A DNA stretch of 64,000 nucleotides from Chinchilla lanigera (Eukaryota > Chordata > Mammalia > Rodentia > Chinchillidae): positions 20,805,562-20,869,561 of the forward strand of contig NW_004955434.1 of NCBI RefSeq assembly GCF_000276665.1. Direction: 5' to 3'. Below the pieces are notes generated by a model. The model worked only from the letters and a program-made list of their open reading frames with translations, had not been told where the DNA came from and searched no databases. A program made the position numbers and the translations under genes. How positions within the stretch are numbered: position 1 is the stretch's first letter; each line of letters starts with the position of its first letter. Shown here one piece after another: positions 45,400 through 56,245 of this stretch.

Positions 45400-45800
45400 A
45401 GTGACAAAGTGTATAGATACTGTCTAGGTTGGTACGGGCGAGGTTATGGTAATATCCCCAAACTCTCAGTGTCTTACATTAGCAAAGGCAAGATTTTCTC
45501 ATAATCTGCCTTGAACTGGTGTGGCTTTCCCTCATGAATCTTCTCTCCAGGATCCGCAAAGATACTTGTGATTGGGTATCTCCAGTGTCATGGTAGAAAA
45601 ACAGAAGAGTTGGAAGGTCACCCCCTCAGTCGTAAGCTTTCTGCTTGGAAGGTGCACACTTGAGTTCGGTTCCCGTTCCACTGGTCACATGGCTCAGCCT
45701 GCTGTGAACAGAATGGCAGGTGCAGCCATCCTCCATAGAGAGACCCTTGATGGGAAAGGAGCAGAACTGCAGCAGGAGAGGAATGCCATCTTGATAAATT
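45400..45800. mobile_element. Ancient interspersed repeat, family unassigned
   Basis: 'tgtctaggttggtacgggcg', 'cataatctgccttgaactgg' and 'ccactggtcacatggctcag' have the layout of an ancient LTR/MER-type repeat. Possibly the same family as 36121-36480 in the other orientation. Confidence 0.35.
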
Positions 45801-46964
45801 ATATTACTATCCAAATTTTTACTGTTTTTTAATCTCATTCAGGTTTTTCTCCCACTCCCTGAAGTATGTGTAATTAATGTCAAGCCAGGATTATTAGTGA
45901 ACTAAATTGTATAGGACTTTCTTACAGTGCCGCCAAAGTATCACATTGAAATTGGATCCTGCTTTGAAGGTGTCTAGGTCTGACCTTGAAAGAACCGGGC
46001 CTGCGGAACGGCACCTACCACTGGTGAAGCGTGCAGGTAGAGGAGAATAAATCTCAGCTAGGGGTGCCGAACACTAAGGTGAAATGCACAGGGCTCGCGA
46101 GAGGGAAATTTTAGGTAAAACTAGAGTGAGATCTTATACTACAATTCAGTCAACTATATTGGAAACTACAAACAAAAGCAGGCCAATAAGAAGGTATAAT
46201 TTGAAGATTAAGATAGTAATCAAATGAGAAATCCCAGGTAAATTACTTGGTAGGTCGAAGAGGTTATCAAGAAAAGAATAAAAGTAGAACCACCTAGAGA
46301 AATTTCCCTGAGGAGGCTTGTGTTACCACATATGTTTCTATTTGCTTGCTTGCTTGGGTACTTTGTTATTTTTCATTATTCTCTTAATGTAGCACTTCTG
46401 AATTTCTCAACATTAAAGGACTATATTCGCTAGGAGGGCTTTATTTGCAATGGGGTTAGGTTTCTTAATATTCTATGTATTACCTAGGTTAGGTTAATAG
46501 CTGTTGTAGGCGTATAATTTGATATTCTCTAAGTAGTTCTCTTTGTCCAAACCACCTCACAGAGGTTACGAACGAGGAACAGGAGAGGAAAAGTAGCAAT
46601 AGAGGCTAAAGTAGAAGACAACTCTTGAAAGCACTCATGGAGTAAAGATGGTAGGGAAGATAAGAAATATAACCCAGGCTCTGAGCCTGAAGACATCGCT
46701 TTAGATGTTCCCAGGTTGTTTTCAGCAGGAATCGAAAACATTGACTATGCTCTAAATCAGAAGTTTGAAAAACAGGGTGGTATAGACGGGCAAATTAAAT
46801 ATATGAGGGAAAGTTTTAAATAACTTAACTGGTGGGCACTATAAATTGTGGTTGAGTTCCTTAACCTCTGTGTCCCCCTGTTTCCTTCCTTTTAAAACAA
46901 TGACCCCAGGTGATGCTGAACATTGCTTAGAACTATGACTTTTATGTGTCTGACTTACATGGAA
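45801..46964. other. Unclassified, no gene seen
   Basis: No recognised family; short frames only. Confidence 0.4.
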
Positions 46965-47275
46965 CAGAGTTGGGGTTCTCCAGAGAAAGAGAACCAGGGG
47001 GTACACATACAGGTATCTTCTGCGTCCAAAGGCAGGAGAAGACTGATGTACTAATTCAAAGACAGAATATTCTCTCTAACTTTGCTATTTTGATCCATTC
47101 TGGCCTTAAAGGGTTTGGATGAGGGCCACCAGCATTGGAAAGGGCAATGTGCATTATTCAGCCTGATAATTCAAGTGTTAACTTCGTCGAGAACTCCCTG
47201 TGGAAAAACCCAGAATACAGCTTAACCAAGTATCTGGGTATGCTGTTGTCCTGTCAGGGGGACGCACAAAATTAA
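46965..47275. mobile_element. Ancient MER/LTR-type repeat
   Basis: 'ttggggttctccagagaaag', 'agaaccaggggg', 'ttaaagggtttggatgaggg', 'ccaccagcattggaaag', 'ccaagtatctgggtatgctg' and 'aaaattaaccctt' follow a common mammalian repeat. The family name is not certain. Confidence 0.55.
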
Positions 47276-48419
47276 CCCTTCCAAACTGAGAGAAAGAATT
47301 AAGATAATGCAATATTGAAGTTCAAGCAGGCCTAGGAATCAGAACACCGGAGCTGTATAGACATCTGTTGAAGCGGATCGTTTCCCTGGGAGCTTGTGTT
47401 TTGTGCACAGAGAAGACTGCTCAGCCAGCAGGGCTCAGTCACTCAGAGAGGCAGTTACCACAGAACCCTGCCCTTCTCACTCTTGGCTGTGCTGAGCATC
47501 CTGATGGGAAGGAAGGCCTGGCAAAGCAACCTCCTTTTGTGCCTCAGTCCATTCTTCCTTTCTCTTATTTTATGAAAAAATTAAACAAAACTTCATATTA
47601 AAATGAATGAATAACAGTCATTAACACAATGTGTATTCGTACCTTCAAAGCAGGTAAGATATAAGATATAAACCAAAAAGATTCTCACACAAAAAGAACA
47701 AACAGATAATAACACAAAAGTTGTGTTTTTCAGCAGTCTAAGATAAACTAGTAGCGTAAAGGACCAGATTAGCACATATATTAAGATATTCAAAACAACG
47801 AAGTATGTAATTTGAGGAAGTGTATGAGCTTTTCCCTACTTCCTGGTTATCTCTCTTCTATGTTACTCTTTATTTGGGTATTTGCATGTTTTTGTGTTTC
47901 TCAGATAAGAGAAACCAGGCACTTGAGCCCGTGTGTCTGACTTATTTCAGTTCACATTACATTCTTTGACTCCACTGCTGACACTTGGAGCACAGCTGGT
48001 GTTCCTTCAGCACATGTCAACTCCTTTTCCTGACTTTCTAAGACAGCTTGGAACTCTCAACAAAGTTTCCAGTTCATCAGGGAAAGTAATATGAAATTAA
48101 ATATTTGCAAAGGGAACCAACTAATGATTGATGTTCATTGAATTTTTTGTTTTTGTTTTTGTTTTCTTATTTTGTCCTGGGAAGCTATTACAGCAAATGG
48201 ACACGGCACCCTGTCAAGAAGAAAGTTAGTAAACTTCAGAGCAGGTTCTAGGAGGACAATTTCCTTGTGTGAACAGGCTTGTGCCTTCCAGGTCCAAAAT
48301 AACCAGACTGGTTGGGAATCTCAGTCTTACAGCAGTATTACAAGATGACAAAAATCAAAAGCCCGTGTCCTCTAATACAAGGGGTAATTCAACTAGGGAT
48401 TCTCAAGTCTCATTTCAAA
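47276..48419. other. Unclassified, with a (TTTTG)n patch
   Basis: Contains a TTTTTG microsatellite at about 48147-48165. No gene or recognised family. Confidence 0.4.
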
Positions 48420-48449
48420 CATTAGAGGTGCCCATACATTCCCCATCCT

Positions 48450-48722
48450 CACTGTCATGAGGACAGGGCTAAGGTTGAATGGGGAGGGGAACAAAGAACA
48501 GGGGAAGGGGAAGGGAAGGAAGGAAAAAGGGAAAAAAGAGAGAATGGAAAGAATAAAATGAAAATGAAGCTTGTGTAAATGGGGAGGGGAAGAAGGGTTG
48601 AAGGGAGGGGAATGGGAAAAAAGGAATTGAGATGTGTTATATACAAATACAAATTCCCCATGATGGATGTGATCAATATGTGTGACAACTATGTACTAGG
48701 AAAAAGATAAAGTTTAAGAAAA
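48450..48722 (+). mobile_element. Truncated L1 3' end (purine-rich 3' UTR), sense
   Basis: Purine-rich tract, then 'ttgaagggaggggaatggga', 'caaattccccatgatggatg' and 'tgatcaatatgtgtgacaac', ending A-rich. Shares its block order with 3831-4058. The 5' edge is not sharply defined, and no TSD was found. Confidence 0.65.
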
Positions 48723-49475
48723 TTCATTCAATGAAAGGACTCACTCTTTCGTTGGTGCCGCAGAAGTGCGCAGAGTGCAGATGTGAGTTGGCAAAGCTGT
48801 GACTTCCCCCTTGCTCCCTCCAGCAAATACACCATGGTAGCCACCACGGCGGAGATTCGGGATAGGGTAAGGAAGAGGTCAGCCCTGAGATGGATCTCTC
48901 ACACAAAGAATATAAAGTGAAATCCCTCAGTAGTATTTTCCCCCAAACCAATACATACACCATGTGAAAGATCTAGGTTCAAAAGGTAATTGTACCATTG
49001 GAACCTGAGTGGTTCAGTGTTAGATTTAGAAACGATGACACTCAACAAAATGAAGGAATCAATATAGACAGTGTTTCCCCTTCTTTCTAGTCTATCATGG
49101 AATGGAAACACCCAGCTCTTTATTCTGAAAAAAATAAAACAATAAATAACTCGCCCAAGGCTTCTTTTTCTGTGTGGACATGAATGGATCTGGAACTGGG
49201 ACCGTGTCACATTCACAGAAGTAAACTTACAGGACAGCATATCCAGGAGCCAGGCAGGTCCTTAGGTCATACTATCATGTAGCCTTTGTGGATGTCTAGT
49301 TTCTATCGTTAATATTTGCCTCTTTACCTTTGAGTTAAGAACATGGCAGGTGGTACCCCCATGTGCTAGAAGGATTCATCAGTGAAGTTGGATCAGCTGT
49401 AAGTATCAAAGTGCCGAATGACTGGGACCTTATACAACCAAGGACAAGAAAGGGAGTAATGGCAGCTGTCTAGAC
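48723..49475. other. Unclassified, no gene seen
   Basis: A 113-codon minus-strand frame at 48899-49240 lacks domains. No family recognised. Confidence 0.4.
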
Positions 49476-49674
49476 CAGGGCTGACAACTTTTCTGGAAAG
49501 GGCCACGGAGTCATTTTAGGCTTTTCAGCCCAACTGTGCAACTATGGTGTTGTACAAGAGCGGCCATAGACAATATGTAAACAAACAGAGTATGGCTGTG
49601 TTCCAATAAAACTTTATTTGAAAAGCAAGCTAGTCAATGGATTCGGTTCACAGGGTGCAGTTTGCTGATTCCTA
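49476..49674 (+). mobile_element. hAT-Charlie-type MER element
   Basis: 'ctgacaacttttctggaaag' and 'ggccacggagtcattttagg' open the element, 'gcggccatagacaatatgta' and 'tgtgttccaataaaacttta' follow, and 'gcagtttgctgattccta' closes it. The ends are imperfect inverted repeats (ctgacaactt versus aatcagcaaact). Flanks gtctagac and ctctagaa agree at 6 of 8 bases, fitting an old 8-base hAT TSD. Confidence 0.75.
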
Positions 49675-50685
49675 CTCTAGAAAAGCTCCAGGGGAAGCCT
49701 GTACTTTGGGAAGACTTAGAGGCTGGTTAACTTGGAAACTCATGTTAATTGCCAAGACAGACGGCCATTTTCTTAAAAGGAGCGTTGTCAGGACCGTGCC
49801 AGTACAGTGGGGCCACTGAGTCTTTCGGTGCCTACCTCAGAGAATGCCCAAGGCACACAGTGAAAATAAGGAATTATGCTGACCTCACTACGCTCCCCAG
49901 GCTGTGCCAGAATGAGCAAGTGAAACCTCATGAAGAAAATAAGATACTGAAAATCTCATATGTTATTTTCTCTTATTCCCCTCTGCAGGACTATAGCGCG
50001 GGCTATGGCTCACATAGGAAGGAAAATAAACTTCTGTTTAACTAGTTATTATCAAGATATATTACCTTCTGCCCATAGCATAAGTCTTAATTCTAGACAC
50101 TGTATGTGCTACTTATATAGACTATACAACTGAAGGATTTGCAGGTACTAAATAAGGAATATGTTTCTTTTAATCAGCCAAAAATGGGCTGGGCAATGGG
50201 GTGGAGGAGAAGTCATATATTGTAATAGCCATATTAAGCTGTACTAAACTTAAAATAACAGAGAAAACGTTTCCTTGAAGCTAATAGGAAAAATCAGTTA
50301 CCAGGCTCAGAACCATGAACCTGAGTTGTCACCCCGCTGCGCAGGCTTACAGAGAGAGCTCCTGTGCTGACTGTCTCATTATGAAACACGGAGTCATTAT
50401 AGGGGATAAATGAACCGATATGAATGAAATACCTGTAATTGCCAACATGAAATTGCACGCCAAAAATCATCGGAGTCCTAGGGTGATGTGGAGAAGTTTT
50501 CTAAAAGCTCAAGAAGAATTTCCTTTACTAGTGGAATGGGATGCTTAGCCGGGGGTATGTTTGTAAACTTGGACCCTTGGGCTTCCTCTGATACTGGAAA
50601 CAGAAGAGAAGGGAAGCCCTTTGTTGAACTGCTTTTCCTGCAGGAACTTACTGTATTCTTTCGTTTGGGATACTAGAAGTAACAG
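49675..50685. other. Unclassified, no gene seen
   Basis: No family recognised. Short frames only. Confidence 0.4.
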
Positions 50686-51410
50686 CAGTGATGCTTAGCC
50701 ATAGGGGTGAGGAGAATCAACTCCCGCCCAGGCTCTGCTGGCCAAGCTGGGAGCCACAGAAACTGTGTCTGCCCAGGGTTGGGTCCCCACAGCGAGCTCA
50801 TCTGCCCAGATGCCTGGCTTGCCTCCACATCTGCACAGAGTCACATCGTCTAGCGATGGCCCGTCCTCATAGTCTGGCAGTGGTGGCACTGGAATGCTGG
50901 GCCCACCCTGGAGTTGTCTGGAAGGCAGAAGACTCCGGGCCCACTGGGGGCCTTGCTGTGAAGACCTCTCGGGACTGGTCAGCCAGATCCAGGAGGGTTC
51001 CAAGCTGAGCTCTTCAGTGCCTTCTCTCATAGCCTGAGATTCTTCCTGCTGCAGAAATCTACAGAATGAATTCCCGTGGTAAATAAGACCCAGTGAAAGA
51101 CCAGTGGCAGCAAGCAGCTTGTTAAACAAGTATTCTGTGGGAACCCTCGGAGGTGGCAAGAGGAGGAAGGCCTGCTGTGCTGCCTCTTACCCGTTCATAG
51201 AAGAAAAACGTCAGCACCTCTCGTGCTCCTCCCTCCACCCTCTCTCCTTCCCCGCTCCTTCCTCTGCATGCGCTCTTTCTCCCTATTTTCAGTACCAACG
51301 TCGGGTAAAGCACAGAGCTCTGCTCTCTCCTCTGCCCTCTCTTGTACATGCTCCCCCATCTCCCTTTGTTACGTGAGTGTCACGCTGTTTTAATAAAGTT
51401 TTAGTAAGAT
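50686..51410 (+). mobile_element. Possible LTR or LTR-like transcription unit end
   Basis: GC-richer block ending in a CT-rich stretch (51210-51360) and 'ttttaataaagttttagtaa' (a polyadenylation signal), a layout seen at the 3' part of many rodent LTRs. A 154-codon minus-strand frame (50695-51159) and plus-strand frames overlap it without domains. Family and borders unknown. Confidence 0.35.
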
Positions 51411-52417
51411 CTGTACAACGTGTGGACCCATATGCTGCCCGGTATATCAGGCACAAGAAGGGTACCCGGCTTTGCCTTCCAAAAGTAAGAAGTTACTGCT
51501 GGTGCCAGGGAGGGTATAGTTCAGTAAATCATCACCAGTATTGAGAGGTTACCGCGTAGGAGGCAATAAAATATCAAGGTAAAAAGCGGGAAAAGTGGAG
51601 CTAATTAAAATAGAATTCAAGGATCAAGATACTGTGCAACCGCTGTTCTGAATCACTTTGCGTATATTTTACAATTTTGAAGAGCTCAGGTATATGCTCT
51701 GTGCATCTCCGCTGATCTGAGATTAAAACTCCCTGTGCTGGGTGATTGATACACAACATTTGAAGTAACAGCTGGTTTTAAAAATAAATATCTTAACAGG
51801 AAAAAAGCAACTGTACCTTATGATTAAAAGATTTATCACTTACCCCCTTCACTGACTAAACAGCATCACAAATAGTGGGCCAACTTGGCGTTATGCGTGC
51901 TCTCATAATGGTGCAGCGTAACAGGAAATGCATAACTGGCCCAACCAAAATGTTTGCCTGGCATCTGGTCTTTAAACCTAACAGATGACAGAAAATTCAA
52001 GAAATAAAGCAGCAAGTTAAATGGTATTTCAAAGAAACAGTCAGACAAATTCAAACTTTAAAACAGTCCATAAGACAACCAATCTGATCTCTTAAAAAAA
52101 TCAAGATCTTAAACAAGAAAACAAAATAGCTATGGGCCTGTTGTAGATTAAAAGACCATGGGAGCACAACAGCTGAACGGAAGCCTTGACTGCTTTCTGG
52201 TTCAAATAAACACACTATGATAAAACAAACAATCATTTGGATAATAATCAAGGGAAAATTAATATTGGCTACATCATAGGTATGAGATAGATATTCTCCT
52301 TAGATGAAACAATGATAATGCAGTGATGTAGGAGATTCCACACTAAAAAACTAGAGGTTAATTATCATGAAGTTGGGAACTTACTTTCAAATTGTTCTGG
52401 AAAAGTTAGCCATGTTT
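51411..52417. other. Unclassified, no gene seen
   Basis: AT-rich, no recognised family. Confidence 0.4.
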
Positions 52418-52540
52418 AGCCCCAAGTGGTAGTACATGCTTGTGATCCCCCCGCTCTGGCAATTGAGGCAAAGTGATTAAAAGTGCAGTACAGTCTGCAC
52501 AACTTTTCGTAGTGAGACCTTCTTAAAATAAAAGTTTCAA
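52418..52540 (+). mobile_element. Diverged B1/B4-type SINE, sense
   Basis: 'ccccaagtggtagtacatgc', 'ttgtgatccccccgctctgg', 'caattgaggcaaagtgatta' and 'tagtgagaccttcttaaaat' follow the order of a 7SL-derived SINE with heavy divergence. Confidence 0.6.
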
Positions 52541-54452
52541 AAAGTCTGTGGATGTGTTCAGTGTGATGGCCATGGAGTGTTTTGTAACACATCATCCTTG
52601 ATAAAGAAATCAGTCAGCTCTCATTTTGCTTCTCTCGTTTATACTAAGGAAAATGTGTTTAAGAATCTGCACCTTTAATAATGTAAAGGCAGCACGGCCG
52701 TAGGGGACTTTGTGTCTCAGAGGCTTAACCAATGCCTTCTGGCAAATGCTGAGGCTGAGTATTTTTTAAAAGAAAACATATCACAACTGCCACTGGCCAC
52801 TACCACCACCTCCACCAGGCTCCTCTGACGCAATAAAAGTTAAGGAAATGTTATCACCTGAGATCATATTTTCCAACTGGAATTTGTTGGGAAATAACAA
52901 AGCTGGGCTCACAGAGTCACGACTTTCCGGCAATCCGGAGTCTAATTAAATCAGCCCATATTATCTCATGTGCCGTCCAGTGCAGCACTATGTAATACTA
53001 CAGATTACTGGGGATTGCCAGGGCCTTACCGCACAGTATTAAATTGTATAGATAATGACTTTTGGCATTTTCTTTAGAAGGGACTGGTTTCAATATACAG
53101 TAAGGCAACATCGTTTTACTATCAATGGTTAGTTCATCACCAACTTTTTCTTTCTTTCTTTTTTTTAAGTCCTGAAAATAGCTTACCAAAGATTTGTCAT
53201 TTCCTGCCTGGAGAAAGTTCTGGAGTATTTGTGTTTTTATAAATATCAGATGTGTAATCTCAGACTTGAACTCTTATAACTAGCCCCAAGGCATCATGAG
53301 CCGCAAGTTGCTACGCGAAAATTAAAAGGGTCAAATTCAAAAGGGATGTGTGTCAGAAGGGTGTGTGACAGGGCATGAGTGTAATATGCATCCCTCCAAT
53401 GGACCTGTTGCTGCTGCAGAAACTGCCATCTGTCTTTCACTGTTGGTTAGACTCCCAAATACCTTTTACAGCCCCCCAGTAGTGAATAGCGTCCCGCGGG
53501 CTCAATTGGAAGAAAAATATATTAAATTGGCTCCTCTTAACTGAGAGGAAGGGAGAGAAGTGTTTAAATGACTTACTATCTCTTGGGCTCTATTTACTCA
53601 GTTAAAAAATATTGTACCCTAGTATTTCAGAAATGAGAACTCTTTGAACCTCAGTAAGAGCCTTTCGGGGGTCATTTGGTATCCTGGAGGAGAGGGCACT
53701 TGATGCTATTGTTTTATTGGCAGCATTTATCATTCAGTCCCACTTCCTATTTTACCTTTTTCTTTAACACTGGATGATAAAGTAGGGTCATAAAAACAGG
53801 CCTGCAGGTTTGAATTAGTCTCCATTCAGCTAACCCATTGTTTCTCAGTTGTAGTCTGCTACTATAACGTGCAAATTCTCTATGCTAGGATATATTCCCA
53901 GCAGAGCAAAGAGAAAATGAACAGCCACGGTAAGGGTGGTGACTAGAATGAGAAGTAAACTCCTGAGAGATTCCGGTTAAGATAAGGACATGGAGAATGG
54001 TGACTGGCGCAGGAAAGGAGTGGTCAGCTTCAGGAGGTGCAGAGACCAGCGCAGTGTAGCAATAAAGACATTCAGCTCACTGGTAATATAGAGACAGACT
54101 TTTTCTTAATTGAAAGGGACTCTGGAAAACAAAATTGGAAGACAAAAAAGTTTTTATTTAAAATAAAAGTGGTGGACTGTCTTGAATCTAGTAGCAGAAA
54201 CTATGGTGCACAAGGAACTAAACTTTGACCCAGATGCAAAACTCTCTCACCCAGGTGGTAAGCGGACGTGTGCAGGGCCTGTGAGGAAGCTTTGCAAAAA
54301 AATTGAAGATCACTCTGTAGTTACGGGATTATTATTTTAGTGGAAGACAAAGCATGACCCAGCCACTACTTTCCTCCAGAGTAAAGACATTCATGTAGTT
54401 ATCATAATGAAGTGCTGAGTGTGGCTGTTACAAGAAATTATTTCATCAATTC
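52541..54452. other. Unclassified, no gene seen
   Basis: About 1.9 kb without a recognised family. No supported coding frame. Confidence 0.4.
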
Positions 54453-54462
54453 AAGACTTCTT

Positions 54463-54680
54463 TTTTTATTTTAAAGAGAATTTAAAAACCAATAGAATGG
54501 TACAGAATTTCAAAACAAGATGATAGGAAATAAACAATGGTTGTTACATTGCACACAGTTATCTTCAAAGTAGTTGCTCAAATCACCAGATATAGGCATG
54601 CAAAGTCGATCAAAGAATTAGGCATTAACTGCTCCTTTCAATGAACCAATAGAAATTACTAGTACAATTCTATTAGCTGT
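54463..54680 (-). mobile_element. 218-base L1 3' end, antisense, with TSD
   Basis: Reverse complement: 'tactagtaatttctattggt', 'tttgcatgcctatatctggt', 'cctatcatcttgttttgaaa', then 'ctctttaaaataaaaaaa'. Flanked by a perfect 10-base repeat, aagacttctt, at 54453-54462 and 54681-54690. This is a strongly 5'-truncated insertion of the same L1 lineage as 32.3 kb and 62.8 kb, with only the 3' UTR retained. Confidence 0.9.
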
Positions 54681-54690
54681 AAGACTTCTT

Positions 54691-55685
54691 CAATTATAAC
54701 ATGTATCATTATTTTAAATGCCAATAAAAAAGAAGCAGGTCTGACATATTCATTATGAAGTCTACATCAATTTCACGGATGTTGAAATGTAGAAAAACAT
54801 ACCTTGGAATTTATTAAATACCTAACATAATCAGAAGTCAATACATTATTTTAATTTGATAATCAAGAGATTGCAGAATATATAGAAAATAGCAGAAGAA
54901 ATCAAGAAAAGATAGAGTGATTGCTTTATGGGGAGTTTTCGGGGCATGAAGAGAAATAGGATAGGACTTCTTTGATTCTATGTATTAAACATGTTTTTTT
55001 CCTTTTAAATAGTGTTCATAAATTATTTTGCTAAAAAACTATTTAACCTTTAACTGCTTCATATTCTATATATCTTGTTTCATATTATTGGAAAGTCTCC
55101 TGAAGTTAAGACATGGGATCACAGGCCTCAAAGAATATTCTAAAGAAAAAATATGGAAGATTGTATACATTTCCCTAAAAGTCAGACCATATCACTTTAA
55201 TATCCAATTACAGTCCTATTTCATTAAAGTCTGCCAAAAGTTCTGATGTCATGTGGGCTGTGCTTTTCTGAGTCTATTGCTTTTGGGCCACCCCAGCAAT
55301 TCCCCATGCCAGAGGGAGGATAGACTTTGGAGGAAGGCAAGACAGCCTTTGCCCTGGGGATGGGCGCTGTCGGGTCAGCTGGGCAGCGTTTTCAAACTGC
55401 AGAGCTATCTCAATGCGATACTCACACATGTCAAAGAAGACCCTCCCCACCTGACCCAGTGCGCCCCTCAAGGCCCTGCTGTCTGTTTCTGCAGATGTTG
55501 CTTCTGTTACTGATGAGAGCACACTGTTTTCCAGGCTGTTAGAGCAGAAACAATTTGAGAGTTATTCCACACGTAGAGCTTTCCATTGTACGGATTCCTT
55601 ATTCAGATGTGTGAGCGGGGGAAGTGATTTCTGTCCCACATATGTGTAAGCCCCGCCTCTACAACAGCGAAGTATTTGAGTGTCC
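54691..55685. other. Unclassified, no gene seen
   Basis: AT-rich; overlapping frames of 70-86 codons on both strands at 55.25-55.54 kb lack domains. Confidence 0.4.
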
Positions 55686-55755
55686 ATAATGCCCCAGGGC
55701 CAAACAGAGTGTTAGACATACCACAGGTTGTCTATGAATATTTGCTACTTGATTT
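55686..55755 (+). mobile_element. Short L2/MIR 3' tail fragment
   Basis: 'aacagagtgttagacatacc' and 'ttgtctatgaatatttgcta' recall the L2 terminal 'acagtgcctggcacatag ... caataaatatttg'. Confidence 0.4.
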
Positions 55756-56184
55756 TTAGCATGATCTAAACATTTCTGTCTTGCTCAAAGCTGGTAACAG
55801 CTGTATGTTTACTAGCACCATAGCCATTTATTCGTAAGGTCTTTAATAGCTTTGTTTAATATTTCTTACTAATACTGTACTTGATGTCTTCCATTTCCAG
55901 GGACACTTTAAATCCTCACTTGGAAGATTTATAATGAGAAAATATTCACCGAAATAAAGCAATTAAATGCTTAACTTTAAAAGCTTATCAGATGTTTACA
56001 CCTCGGTTTTCTTGTGACTATGTATATGTTGAGATAGATTCAAGGTAGTGGGACATCTACCTAAAACTCAATCCCAGTATGAAAGTGCAGTTAATAAAGA
56101 TGACTTGACATATAAGCAAAGGTATGTAGAAATATTTTGCCTGTCAGCATTTATCAAATGTCTTTAATAAAAAGGATAAGATAT
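55756..56184. other. Unclassified, no gene seen
   Basis: AT-rich, no recognised family. Confidence 0.4.
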
Positions 56185-56245
56185 GAAAAGTGTCTAGCGT
56201 TGTCTGGGTGTTCAGTAGGTACTTATTAAAAGAAAATAATGAAAT
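56185..56245 (+). mobile_element. Short L2 3' tail fragment
   Basis: 'agtgtctagcgttgtctggg' and 'tgttcagtaggtacttatta' resemble the L2 3' terminus. Confidence 0.4.

Noticed and set aside
50695..51159. 154-codon minus-strand open frame
   Set aside because: No known domain and overlapped by plus-strand frames; kept only as part of an unclassified GC-rich block.
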